A stretch of DNA of 46,917 bases, taken from a virus. The translations under genes and the position numbers were made by a program. The notes under the pieces were generated by a model, which searched no databases, had not been told where the DNA came from, and saw only the letters and a program-made list of their open reading frames with translations. Positions 25,798 through 31,563 of the stretch are shown here, piece by piece. The stretch covers positions 1 through 46,917 of IMG/VR virus record IMGVR_UViG_3300032285_001468, one strand, 5' to 3'. Each line of letters starts with the position of its first letter. Position 1 is the first letter of the stretch.

Positions 25798-26412
25798 TTA
25801 CCAAAACATATTTAATACACCATTAATACGTATTAAATGACCTTGTAGCGTGATCCTATATTCATTAGGCACATATTTCTTCAGACTTGCAATTCTATGC
25901 ATAGTCTTTCCATCATGGCCTATCAGCTCTTTTTCTTCATAAGGTAAATAGACTTGTTTGCCATCTTCAATATAATCCAGACCGCCACCACCCGTGGGCA
26001 GTTTAATGGCTACAGTAAACGTATATGGGTCAACATCTCCCAGACCTAATGTAAGGTGTGGATAGTCTTCATGCCATAATCCGCCATGGTAAAGTAAGAA
26101 TGGGCTAGATATAAAGATATGGAATGATGGGTGGGCCAGCTCATGGTTTAAAATAATAGGTTCTTTAAACTGATCTGATAAGTGATCAATAATGATACGA
26201 TAGGTATCACCAAATTCTTCACGCAATATAGGATTGAGTATCCTACTATCTTTTAAATACGCTGGAGTCTTTCCGTCTTGATAAGAGTTTCTACCAAGTG
26301 TATAAAACTGAAATTCATCTGATCTTGAGATAAAGTGATGTTGTAAGCTATATACTTTCTGAGCTATCTCATCAGTATTTATATCAAGCTTATGTTTAGT
26401 AAAAGGGGGCAT
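25798..26412 (-). CDS. 2OG-Fe(II) oxygenase-like protein downstream of pqqA-like gene
   Basis: 204 residues. LWHEDYPH supplies a HxD iron motif near residue 113-115; a distal His is in GKTMHRIASL (near 173) and an Arg in EYRITLQGHLIR (near 185), the order and spacing of a 2-oxoglutarate/Fe(II) dioxygenase. The middle has a Gly-rich turn (LPTGGGGLDYIEDG). It is the second gene of a two-gene minus-strand unit after the pqqA-like gene. Its ATG and GGGGG binding site lie inside a perfect hairpin (26405-26421), so translation may be controlled. The substrate is unknown; modification of the PqqA-like peptide is possible but speculative. Confidence 0.65.
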   Translation of the reverse strand: MPPFTKHKLDINTDEIAQKVYSLQHHFISRSDEFQFYTLGRNSYQDGKTPAYLKDSRILNPILREEFGDTYRIIIDHLSDQFKEPIILNHELAHPSFHIFISSPFLLYHGGLWHEDYPHLTLGLGDVDPYTFTVAIKLPTGGGGLDYIEDGKQVYLPYEEKELIGHDGKTMHRIASLKKYVPNEYRITLQGHLIRINGVLNMFW

Positions 26413-26421
26413 ATAGCCCCC
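26405..26421 (-). promoter_or_regulatory. Hairpin covering the start of the oxygenase gene
   Basis: Read on the minus strand, GGGGGC-TATAT-GCCCCC is followed by TTTT. The left arm is the ribosome binding site, the loop contains the start of the ATG, and the right arm is codons 2-3 of the oxygenase. The six G:C pairs would hide the start. It also lies 10 bases after the pqqA-like stop and, with its U-tail, could act as a weak terminator that separates the two genes. Confidence 0.6.
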
Positions 26422-26430
26422 GATTATACA

Positions 26431-26502
26431 TTACTTATTCATTACGTACATAGTCACTTCAAAGCCAAAGCGCATTTCAGTTGCTGATGGAGTTGTCCAC
26501 AT
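26431..26502 (-). CDS. pqqA: PqqA-like PQQ precursor peptide
   Basis: 23 codons from ATG 26502, with AAAGGAC as binding site 8 bases upstream. The peptide starts MWTTP and contains RFGFEVTMY: the conserved Glu (residue 15) and Tyr (residue 19) are exactly at the positions that are crosslinked to form PQQ in the 23-residue Klebsiella PqqA, and the MW-x2-P start and E-V-T-x-Y core are the family signature. PqqE (radical SAM) with PqqD joins the Glu and Tyr; none of the later Pqq enzymes is in this window, so host enzymes would process it. PQQ serves methanol and other alcohol dehydrogenases in the periplasm. Too short for ordinary gene finding, but the match is specific. Confidence 0.82.
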   Translation of the reverse strand: MWTTPSATEMRFGFEVTMYVMNK

Positions 26503-26610
26503 AGTGTTAGTCCTTTATAAATGTTATACAAACGCCAAAATTGAAGTTTGTATTGCATATTCTGCGCTTTTTGCTACACAAAATCCTCAGTATTACCATG
26601 AATTACATGT

Positions 26611-26639
26611 AAAAAAGCTACTCTAACAATAGGTAGAGT
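26611..26639 (-). terminator. Possible leftward terminator upstream of pqqA-like gene
   Basis: On the minus strand, ACTCTA-(8)-TAGAGT pairs over six bases and is followed after AGC by six T. This is a modest rho-independent-type signal that would stop leftward transcription entering from the right and so isolate the pqqA-like unit. The stem is short and AT-rich, so it is uncertain. Confidence 0.35.
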
Positions 26640-26671
26640 TAAAAAAGCAACATATCCTATACATATATTGC

Positions 26672-26695
26672 CTCCCTCTAGCCGGCTAACGGGAG
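26672..26695. repeat. GC-rich nested palindrome
   Basis: CTCCC and GGGAG (26672-26676, 26691-26695) flank a perfect 10-base palindrome TAGCCGGCTA (26679-26688). It stands out in AT-rich surroundings and lies about 50 bases before the -35 of the strong rightward promoter. It may be an operator or a hairpin in a leftward leader. Confidence 0.45.
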
Positions 26696-26705
26696 TATAA
26701 CTTTT

Positions 26706-26733
26706 AGTTATATACAACTATTTATATATAACT
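26706..26733. repeat. Inverted repeat upstream of promoter
   Basis: AGTTATAT (26706-26713) and ATATAACT (26726-26733) are perfect complements spaced by 12 bases. The repeat ends 12 bases before the -35 hexamer. Could be a regulator site; AT-rich sequence makes chance palindromes more likely. Confidence 0.35.
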
Positions 26734-26737
26734 TTCA

Positions 26738-26767
26738 CAAATATGTTGACAGGTATACACATATTTG
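26738..26767. promoter_or_regulatory. Operator-like perfect dyad over the promoter
   Basis: CAAATATGT (26738-26746) and ACATATTTG (26759-26767) are perfect 9-base inverted copies; the 12-base spacer includes GTATAC, itself symmetrical. The dyad covers the -35 hexamer and most of the spacer of the promoter at 26746-26774, exactly where a dimeric repressor would block RNA polymerase. Candidate binders in the window are the ribbon-helix-helix protein and the HTH proteins; none is proven. Confidence 0.6.
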
Positions 26768-26774
26768 CTATATT
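26746..26774 (+). promoter_or_regulatory. Strong sigma70-type promoter
   Basis: TTGACA (26746-26751), a 17-base spacer, and TATATT (26769-26774), with TGC before the -10 giving an extended -10. This is the best consensus promoter I see in the window. Transcription should start near 26781 and run right into a terminator at 26860-26893. Confidence 0.75.
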
Positions 26775-26780
26775 TCTACT

Positions 26781-26893
26781 TGTGAGTCCCTTTCCTCACA
26801 CGATCCTTTACATAGATCTCTCTCTCGTAATGGTCAACCCTCGGTGTCCCTCGCACCTTAAAAACCCTTAGACTGATCATCTAGGGGTTTTTT
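26781..26893 (+). ncRNA. Putative small RNA, about 113 nt
   Basis: Bounded by a consensus promoter and a strong terminator with no plausible gene between. The 5' end folds as TGTGAG-(TCCCTTTC)-CTCACA, a 6-bp hairpin with a pyrimidine loop (26781-26800). A CU tract (TCTCTCTCTCG) follows near 26818-26827, then a small GGTG/CACC hairpin, then the terminator stem. The 8-base loop is an exact complement to GAAAGGGA in the ribosome binding sites of the genes starting at 24389 (plus) and 34538 (minus). A regulatory RNA acting on ribosome binding sites is suggested; expression is not shown. Confidence 0.55.
26860..26893 (+). terminator. Rho-independent terminator, probably bidirectional
   Basis: AAAAACCCTTAGA (26860-26872) pairs with TCTAGGGGTTTTT (26880-26892) over 13 bp with one G:U, loop CTGATCA, then a T-run to 26893. 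The A-run on the left gives the same signal on the minus strand. Confidence 0.85.
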
Positions 26894-26904
26894 CTTTGTA
26901 CCTC

Positions 26905-26933
26905 TTGCACAATTTCAAAAACAGGTGTATATT
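26905..26933 (+). promoter_or_regulatory. Second sigma70-type promoter
   Basis: TTGCAC (26905-26910), a 17-base spacer and TATATT (26928-26933). It begins just after the first terminator. A start near 26940 would make a transcript of only about 48 bases before the terminator at 26965-26987, or read-through into the following leader. Confidence 0.5.
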
Positions 26934-26964
26934 TATAAATGAGAGATGGATATGTAAAGGAGAT

Positions 26965-26987
26965 AAGAGAACGCTCGTTCTTTTTTT
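26965..26987 (+). terminator. Rho-independent terminator
   Basis: AAGAGAAC and GTTCTTTT pair around a GCTC tetraloop (8 bp, one G:U), followed by seven T. It would end the very short transcript from the promoter at 26905-26933, or act as an attenuator for the downstream genes. Confidence 0.65.
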
Positions 26988-26993
26988 CCCCTA

Positions 26994-27280
26994 TTCATTT
27001 TCATCTTTCCGTACTCCAAACGATATCAATGGGCCTAAATGGGCTGCGTGGATAATACATAGGCCGTGCTGACACCCGCATGCGTGCAACCTCGTGAACT
27101 TAAATGGGTATCACACAAGATATACAGGACTGGGGTGACTTGCCTACTGTATGTCGAGTGAACATTAACTCTGTGTAGGACTGGTAGCATAGGTGTTCTC
27201 TTCCTCTGCTGTGGGTCAAAGGTGTTCTTCTCACCCTAGGCGGAGCTTTGTCTGAAACAAATGAAAGGAACTAAAAAAAT
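26994..27280 (+). other. GC-richer non-coding leader, possibly structured RNA
   Basis: About 290 bases with no credible gene on either strand. It is richer in GC than the flanks. Possible helices: GGCCTA (27032-27037) with TAGGCC (27059-27064), a self-complementary CGCATGCG near 27078, CCTAC with GTAGG (near 27144 and 27174), and CTCTGC with GCGGAG near 27205-27245 enclosing GGTG/CACC. Direct repeats: AGGACTGG twice and GGTGTTCT twice. It precedes the gene at 27281 and may be a structured 5' leader. I could not match it to a known RNA class. Confidence 0.4.
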
Positions 27281-27454
27281 ATGGATTTTACCCACGCAGT
27301 AGTAGACGATGGAGACATCATCAGAAAGTATCGCTGGTCAAAAAGAGAGGCCAAATGGTATAAAGATACCCATCCAGATTTAGATGTGGTAGAGTTACCA
27401 AAAACACCAAAAGAAGTATTTAACACAAATGATTATGAGGAGGCTCCATATTAA
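27281..27454 (+). CDS. Hypothetical protein, 57 aa
   Basis: 57 codons from ATG 27281, with AAAGGAA 11 bases upstream. Charged and small: MDFTHAVVDDGDIIRKYRWSK then EAKWYKDTHPDLDVVELPKTPKEV. First gene of the helicase-primase block; TAATG overlap with the next. Not recognised. Confidence 0.5.
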   Translation: MDFTHAVVDDGDIIRKYRWSKREAKWYKDTHPDLDVVELPKTPKEVFNTNDYEEAPY

Positions 27455-27621
27455 TGAATACCGTGTATCACAAAAAGTATTTAACAACAGAAGAAGTAAT
27501 AGCTATCAAGGAAGCATTAAAGAGAATGCCTATACCAAAAGTAGCTAAAGTATTTAACATACCTAAAGCGAATGTAAGAAACATATATCTTGGCGTTACA
27601 TACAGAACTGTAGGTAACTAA
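27454..27621 (+). CDS. Small helix-turn-helix protein, 55 aa
   Basis: 55 codons in a TAATG overlap. LTTEEVIAIKEALKRMPIPKVAKVFNIPKANVRNIYLGVTYRTV follows a homeodomain-like helix-turn-helix: helix 2 (IPKVAKVFNI) and recognition helix (KANVRNIYLG). Small phage HTH proteins of this kind resemble the DNA-binding part of HNH homing nucleases and of regulators. Possible regulator of the control region immediately upstream. Confidence 0.6.
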   Translation: MNTVYHKKYLTTEEVIAIKEALKRMPIPKVAKVFNIPKANVRNIYLGVTYRTVGN

Positions 27622-27779
27622 TGGCTGACACAAAAAAAACAATCATAGTTGAAAATGTATTGGTTAAAGGTTATATTAAACACGCTAACGGAAAAAAGAC
27701 TATGTTTGAATTTAACAAACAAGACTTTAATCCAAAGGTGTTCGAAAAAATATTTGAGGAAGTAGGTAGCAAGTTTTAA
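27621..27779 (+). CDS. Hypothetical protein, 52 aa
   Basis: 52 codons, TAATG overlaps at both ends. Beta-rich start (KKTIIVENVLVKGYIKHANGKKTMFEF) and a helical end (PKVFEKIFEEVG). Function unknown; kept because of perfect packing in the operon. Confidence 0.5.
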   Translation: MADTKKTIIVENVLVKGYIKHANGKKTMFEFNKQDFNPKVFEKIFEEVGSKF

Positions 27780-28003
27780 TGTATACAAAATTAGATGACA
27801 TAAAAATGGCCAAGAAGATCATGGATTATATAGAAAAGAATCCAGGGGCTAATCGTCAAGAAGTTATGAAGTATTGTTTTACCAATACGAGAAGGATTAA
27901 ACAATTGGAAGCTGAAGGATACATATCTCTTCCAGCAACTCCACGAGGATTAAGGAACAAAAAATATTATGAGGACAAAGCCGTTCAATCAAGCGGTTCA
28001 TGA
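27779..28003 (+). CDS. Winged-helix-like small protein
   Basis: 74 residues. MAKKIMDYIEKNPGANRQEVMKYCFTNTRRIKQLEAEGYISLPATPRG has the helix-helix-recognition helix-wing layout of winged helix domains. The end is Lys/Ser-rich. It overlaps the following gene by 35 bases. Probably DNA-binding; target unknown. Confidence 0.5.
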   Translation: MYTKLDDIKMAKKIMDYIEKNPGANRQEVMKYCFTNTRRIKQLEAEGYISLPATPRGLRNKKYYEDKAVQSSGS

Positions 28004-28391
28004 TGCATGTGATCCGCCAGCAAGAGAGGCAGTAAGAAAATATATTAAAGCTACATGGGATTTAAACGCATGGCATAATCCGGATAAGTATGCGGTAGAT
28101 TTAATTATAGAAAGAAACAAAAAGGCGATTGGGTATGCGGAGATAGAGATGAGAGATTGGGATCAATGCCCATTTAGCACCATTCACATTCCAAAACGAA
28201 AAGATAAATTATTTGATAACAATAAAAGGACTATTTACTTTGTTGTGTCAAAGAGCATAAAGAGAGCTTGGTATGTAGATTCACAACTGATTAAAAATTC
28301 ATCAGTGCGTGAGATACCTAACAAGGCAGTTAGTCAAGGGGAATATTTTTACGATGTTCCAATAAAGCTCTTCACACAGATCAATTTATAA
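27969..28391 (+). CDS. Hypothetical protein with possible nuclease-like core
   Basis: 140 residues. KYAVDLIIERNKKAIGYAEIEMRDWDQCPFSTIHIPKRKDKLF has an Asp, then an E-x-E in a strand 13 residues later, vaguely like a PD-(D/E)XK core, followed by a basic patch. Similar unassigned proteins occur in phages. The long overlap with the preceding gene and ATG choice at 27969 are not certain; an alternative internal ATG is not obvious. Nuclease role is only a possibility. Confidence 0.5.
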   Translation: MRTKPFNQAVHDACDPPAREAVRKYIKATWDLNAWHNPDKYAVDLIIERNKKAIGYAEIEMRDWDQCPFSTIHIPKRKDKLFDNNKRTIYFVVSKSIKRAWYVDSQLIKNSSVREIPNKAVSQGEYFYDVPIKLFTQINL

Positions 28392-28404
28392 AATAGAATT
28401 ATAA

Positions 28405-28722
28405 ATGAGTGATATTGAATCAGAGTTAAAACACGCACTACAAAAAATAAAAGAGCTTTCAGATACTATCATAGCTCTTGATATTGAAAATACCAAACTT
28501 AAAGACATAATCAACTCACAGAATTGGGAAGCAAGTCCGTTCGAAAAGTTTTATATCCACCATGAGATCACATCTCTTCGTAAGCAGATAGAAAATTTAA
28601 CTAGGGATTTACAAGCCACTACTACAACTCGCAATATGTATATGAATCGTAATGCGGAGTTGATTCGTTCCAATAACGGAATGAAGAACTTTTTAAGAAA
28701 AAACAAACTGCAAATGCGGTAG
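28405..28722 (+). CDS. Coiled-coil protein, 105 aa
   Basis: 105 residues, mostly helical. Two heptad stretches, SELKHALQKIKELSDTIIALDIENTKLKDII and EITSLRKQIENLTRDLQA, separated by a short turn. Basic C-terminus (NFLRKNKLQMR). Lies directly before the helicase. Could be a partner or structural adaptor; unknown. Confidence 0.5.
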   Translation: MSDIESELKHALQKIKELSDTIIALDIENTKLKDIINSQNWEASPFEKFYIHHEITSLRKQIENLTRDLQATTTTRNMYMNRNAELIRSNNGMKNFLRKNKLQMR

Positions 28723-28760
28723 CCTAATCCAAGGGGTTCTTGGACATTGAAAGGAGCAAC

Positions 28761-30254
28761 ATGTTAGCATTACGTGAACACCAGCTCGGTGTTATTGATA
28801 AATTGAATCAAGGATTTGCTGAAGGCCATAGATCACAACTTCTTTATGCGCCTACAGGTTTTGGTAAGACTGAAGTTGCTATTTATTTAATGCATGCCAT
28901 GGCAGAAGAAGGTTTGAGATCAGCTATGATCCTAGACCGTATTGTGTTAGTAGATCAAACCAGCACTCGATTAGAAAAATACAATATACCTCATGGTGTA
29001 TATCAAGCTAACCATTGGAAATATAATACCTACGAAAAAATTCAAGTCTGCTCTGCTCAAACTTTAGAACGCAGACAACAATTCCCAAAAATAGATGTTC
29101 TTGTAGTAGATGAATGCCACATAGCACGTGCGCAGATTAACAAACTTATTCAAAACAATCCGGAGATGAAGGTCATTGGATTAACTGCTACTCCATTCAC
29201 AAAAGGATTAGGAACGCTTTATAGCAACGTAGTGTGTGGATCTACGACTGATAGCCTTGTAGAAAATAAATGGCTCACACCATTAAAGGTATATTTTGCC
29301 AAAGAGATTAACATGGCCGGAGCTAAAAAGATTGGCGGGGAATGGTCACAAGACATAGTAACTGAACGTGGTATGCAGATTACAGGTGATATTGTGCAAG
29401 AGTGGATAAAAATGACACATCAGATATTCGGCAGCCCAAGAAAAACTATTGTATTCTGTGCTGGTGTAGCTCACGGAGAAGATCTAGTTAGGCAGTTTGC
29501 CGTGGCTGGATACAACTTTGTTTCAATATCTTACAAAGATAATAGTGATTATAAAAGAGAGGTGATAGAAGACTTCAGCAAACCTGATACAACTATCCAT
29601 GGCCTGATTGCTACAGACATCTTAACTCGTGGCTTTGATGTTCCGGACGTTATGATTGGAGTATCTGCAAGACCTTTTAGTAAATCATTATCTAGTCATA
29701 TACAACAGATGGGTCGTGTGATGCGACCTCACCCAGAAAAAAAATTTGCACTCTGGCTGGATCATTCTGGTAATTACTTAAGATTTCGTGACGATTGGGA
29801 TCGTGTATTTGAAGTTGGCGTTCAAGAACTCAATGAAGATAAAGTTGAAAAGACTAAACGTGAACCTTCTAAACGTGAAAAGCATGAAGCTAAATGTCCT
29901 AAATGTAATTATCTATGGACTCCTAAAGCATTGCATTGTGAATCCTGTGGGTATGAAAGACCGGTAAGTCAATTTGAAGCTATTGCTGGTGAGATGTATG
30001 AGATTAAGATGAATACTAAAACATCTATGCTTGATAAACAGACATTCTTTTCAGAGCTACTTTATATTGCCCATGAGAAAAACTACAATCCTAATTGGGC
30101 TTCCCATAAATATAAAGAGAAGTTTGGTGTATGGCCTAACCAGCTAGATAAAAAACTACAAGTTGAGCCTTCTATTGATACATTAAATTGGGTTAAACAT
30201 AAAACAATTGCCTATGTGAAAGCAATGCAAAAACAAAATAGGAGGTCTGCATGA
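28761..30254 (+). CDS. SF2 DNA/RNA helicase with C-terminal zinc ribbon
   Basis: 497 residues from ATG 28761 (binding site AAAGGAG; an in-frame TTG at 28740 is weaker). Motifs: LREHQ (Q-tip), APTGFGKT (Walker A, near residue 30), VLVVDECH (DECH box, near 113), GLTATPF (motif III), ATDILTRGFDVPDV (motif V) and QQMGRVMRPH (motif VI). After the helicase core a zinc ribbon CPKC...CESC (about 376-393) and a helical end. This is the phage UvsW/RecG-like DEAD/DEAH group that can open replication origins or remodel branched DNA. Overlaps the primase-like gene by four bases, suggesting a helicase-primase pair. Confidence 0.88.
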   Translation: MLALREHQLGVIDKLNQGFAEGHRSQLLYAPTGFGKTEVAIYLMHAMAEEGLRSAMILDRIVLVDQTSTRLEKYNIPHGVYQANHWKYNTYEKIQVCSAQTLERRQQFPKIDVLVVDECHIARAQINKLIQNNPEMKVIGLTATPFTKGLGTLYSNVVCGSTTDSLVENKWLTPLKVYFAKEINMAGAKKIGGEWSQDIVTERGMQITGDIVQEWIKMTHQIFGSPRKTIVFCAGVAHGEDLVRQFAVAGYNFVSISYKDNSDYKREVIEDFSKPDTTIHGLIATDILTRGFDVPDVMIGVSARPFSKSLSSHIQQMGRVMRPHPEKKFALWLDHSGNYLRFRDDWDRVFEVGVQELNEDKVEKTKREPSKREKHEAKCPKCNYLWTPKALHCESCGYERPVSQFEAIAGEMYEIKMNTKTSMLDKQTFFSELLYIAHEKNYNPNWASHKYKEKFGVWPNQLDKKLQVEPSIDTLNWVKHKTIAYVKAMQKQNRRSA

Positions 30255-31072
30255 GATTTGAAGAATTCGCAATCAACCATGGTTTGATTCTAAAAAACTT
30301 GGTTACTGATCGTTGGGTAGCAACTCCCACAACCGATCACCCAAGAAAAACTAATGGTCGATATAAATTCCTAGGTAGTATTGGCTGGGTGCAGAATTGG
30401 TCAACCATGGATAGACCAGCTCAATGGATTGAAGAAGGTAAAAATGCCTCAAGCCCTATAATCTTAAAAAAAATAGCTGACTCTGAAAGCGATCGTAAGA
30501 TCCGTGCTGAACAAGCTTCTAAAAAGGCTGGTTGGATCTTAAAACAATCTGAAAAGAAAACTCACCCATATCTAATTAGCAAGGGATTTAAAGACCAGCT
30601 GGGTCATGTATGGAACGATCAGTTAGTTATACCCATGAGGATCGATAGCAGACTTGTTGGGTGTCAACTCATCGATAACCAAGGGGTCAAGAAGTTCTTG
30701 AAGGGACAAACGACCAAGGGGGCAACTCTCACCATTGACGCAAAGGGATTTCCTATTTTCTGCGAGGGTTATGCGACCGGTCTCTCCATCAGAGAAGTCC
30801 TCAAAACTAGCAATATCAAGTATGTGATCCACATCTGCTTTAGTGCATCTAACATGCAATTCATAGCTAGGAAGTTTCCCTACGGACTCATCGTTGCCGA
30901 TAATGATAATTCCCATGTGGGAGAGACTACCGCTAGGAAAACAGGCAAGCCGTATTGGATCAGCTCTACAATCGGGGAAGATTTTAATGATTTTCATAAG
31001 AGAGTAGGGACTTTCCAAGCTTCTCAAGCTTTAAAGAAGAAATTAATAGAAATAGGTAGTCTAGTGATCTAA
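30251..31072 (+). CDS. Toprim-domain primase-like protein
   Basis: 273 residues. The C-terminal half is a Toprim domain: PIFCEGYATGLSI (motif with catalytic Glu, about residue 172), GLIVADNDNSHVGE (DxD, about 212) and GEDFNDFH. The N-terminal half (GRYKFLGSIGWVQNWSTMDRP, HPYLISKGF, LVIPMRI) resembles the DUF7146/phage DnaG-like domain without a visible full zinc finger. Probably primes DNA synthesis with the adjacent helicase. The stop lies inside a strong inverted repeat that may end transcription. Confidence 0.78.
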   Translation: MRFEEFAINHGLILKNLVTDRWVATPTTDHPRKTNGRYKFLGSIGWVQNWSTMDRPAQWIEEGKNASSPIILKKIADSESDRKIRAEQASKKAGWILKQSEKKTHPYLISKGFKDQLGHVWNDQLVIPMRIDSRLVGCQLIDNQGVKKFLKGQTTKGATLTIDAKGFPIFCEGYATGLSIREVLKTSNIKYVIHICFSASNMQFIARKFPYGLIVADNDNSHVGETTARKTGKPYWISSTIGEDFNDFHKRVGTFQASQALKKKLIEIGSLVI

Positions 31073-31082
31073 ACTACCTATT
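31051..31082. terminator. Hairpin at convergent gene ends
   Basis: AATAGGTAGT (31051-31060) and ACTACCTATT (31073-31082) are perfect 10-base complements. It contains the primase-like stop codon and lies 5 bases from the end of the oppositely directed SleB-like gene. There is no long T-run, so it is a weaker terminator or an RNA-end stabiliser, able to work for both strands. Confidence 0.5.
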
Positions 31083-31087
31083 ATAGA

Positions 31088-31468
31088 TCAATAAAAGTAA
31101 AGATTATTGACTTGTGCTAATAAAGGTTTATTAAACACATTTTTACTTGGGTGGATTCTAGAATCGTGGAAGAAGATAGAATGACCCACAGGATTATATG
31201 TATAACCCTTGGCTTTAGTTAAAAACTTAACCGCTTGTATCTGATAGGTTAAGAATGTTTTGCGATCCGGCTCTTGCATTTTGCCTTCTTGCATTAAGGT
31301 AATGTATTCGAATTGCTTTGGTGCATAGATCGTGTCACACACTCGACTGATCGTTTTAGCTCTATTCATAACCACATGATAAACTGCTATTTGATTATCA
31401 AAATTGCTACCAGCCTCGCCATATAAAACATAAGCAAGACATGCACTTGCAAGTTGTAATTCTCCCAT
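31088..31468 (-). CDS. SleB-type cell wall hydrolase
   Basis: 126 residues. ACLAYVLYGEAGSNFDNQIAVYHVVMNRAK (catalytic Glu in YGEA, then the AV-x-x-VVxNR helix) followed by YAPKQFEY, AVKFLTKAKG and GHSIFFHD match the Hydrolase_2/SleB family, which cleaves peptidoglycan glycan or peptide bonds. It lies alone from the lysis cassette at 428-1681, at the far end of the minus-strand module. No signal peptide seen. Possible roles: entry or late secondary lysis. Binding site AAAGGAGA upstream. Confidence 0.75.
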   Translation of the reverse strand: MGELQLASACLAYVLYGEAGSNFDNQIAVYHVVMNRAKTISRVCDTIYAPKQFEYITLMQEGKMQEPDRKTFLTYQIQAVKFLTKAKGYTYNPVGHSIFFHDSRIHPSKNVFNKPLLAQVNNLYFY

Positions 31469-31512
31469 ATAGTCTCCTTTTAGTTACTATGGAATGCACA
31501 TACTATCAGCAT

Positions 31513-31545
31513 TCACAAGGGTTTTGAAGCATACAACCCTTGTGA
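31513..31545 (-). repeat. Intercistronic hairpin, 11-bp stem
   Basis: TCACAAGGGTT and AACCCTTGTGA are perfect 11-base complements around an 11-base loop. It lies in the 95-base gap between two minus-strand genes, with no T-run on the minus strand, so is more likely an mRNA processing or stability element than a terminator. Confidence 0.5.
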
Positions 31546-31563
31546 TCTGTGTTAAAATAAGCG

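Noticed and set aside
26830-26871. A 13-codon open frame inside the putative small RNA (ATG at 26830)
   Set aside because: No ribosome binding site upstream (pyrimidine tract) and the stop falls in the terminator stem.
27100-27200. Group I intron or known ribozyme in the leader region
   Set aside because: A short resemblance to an intron core sequence exists but the paired regions P3, P7 and a flanking split gene are not found.
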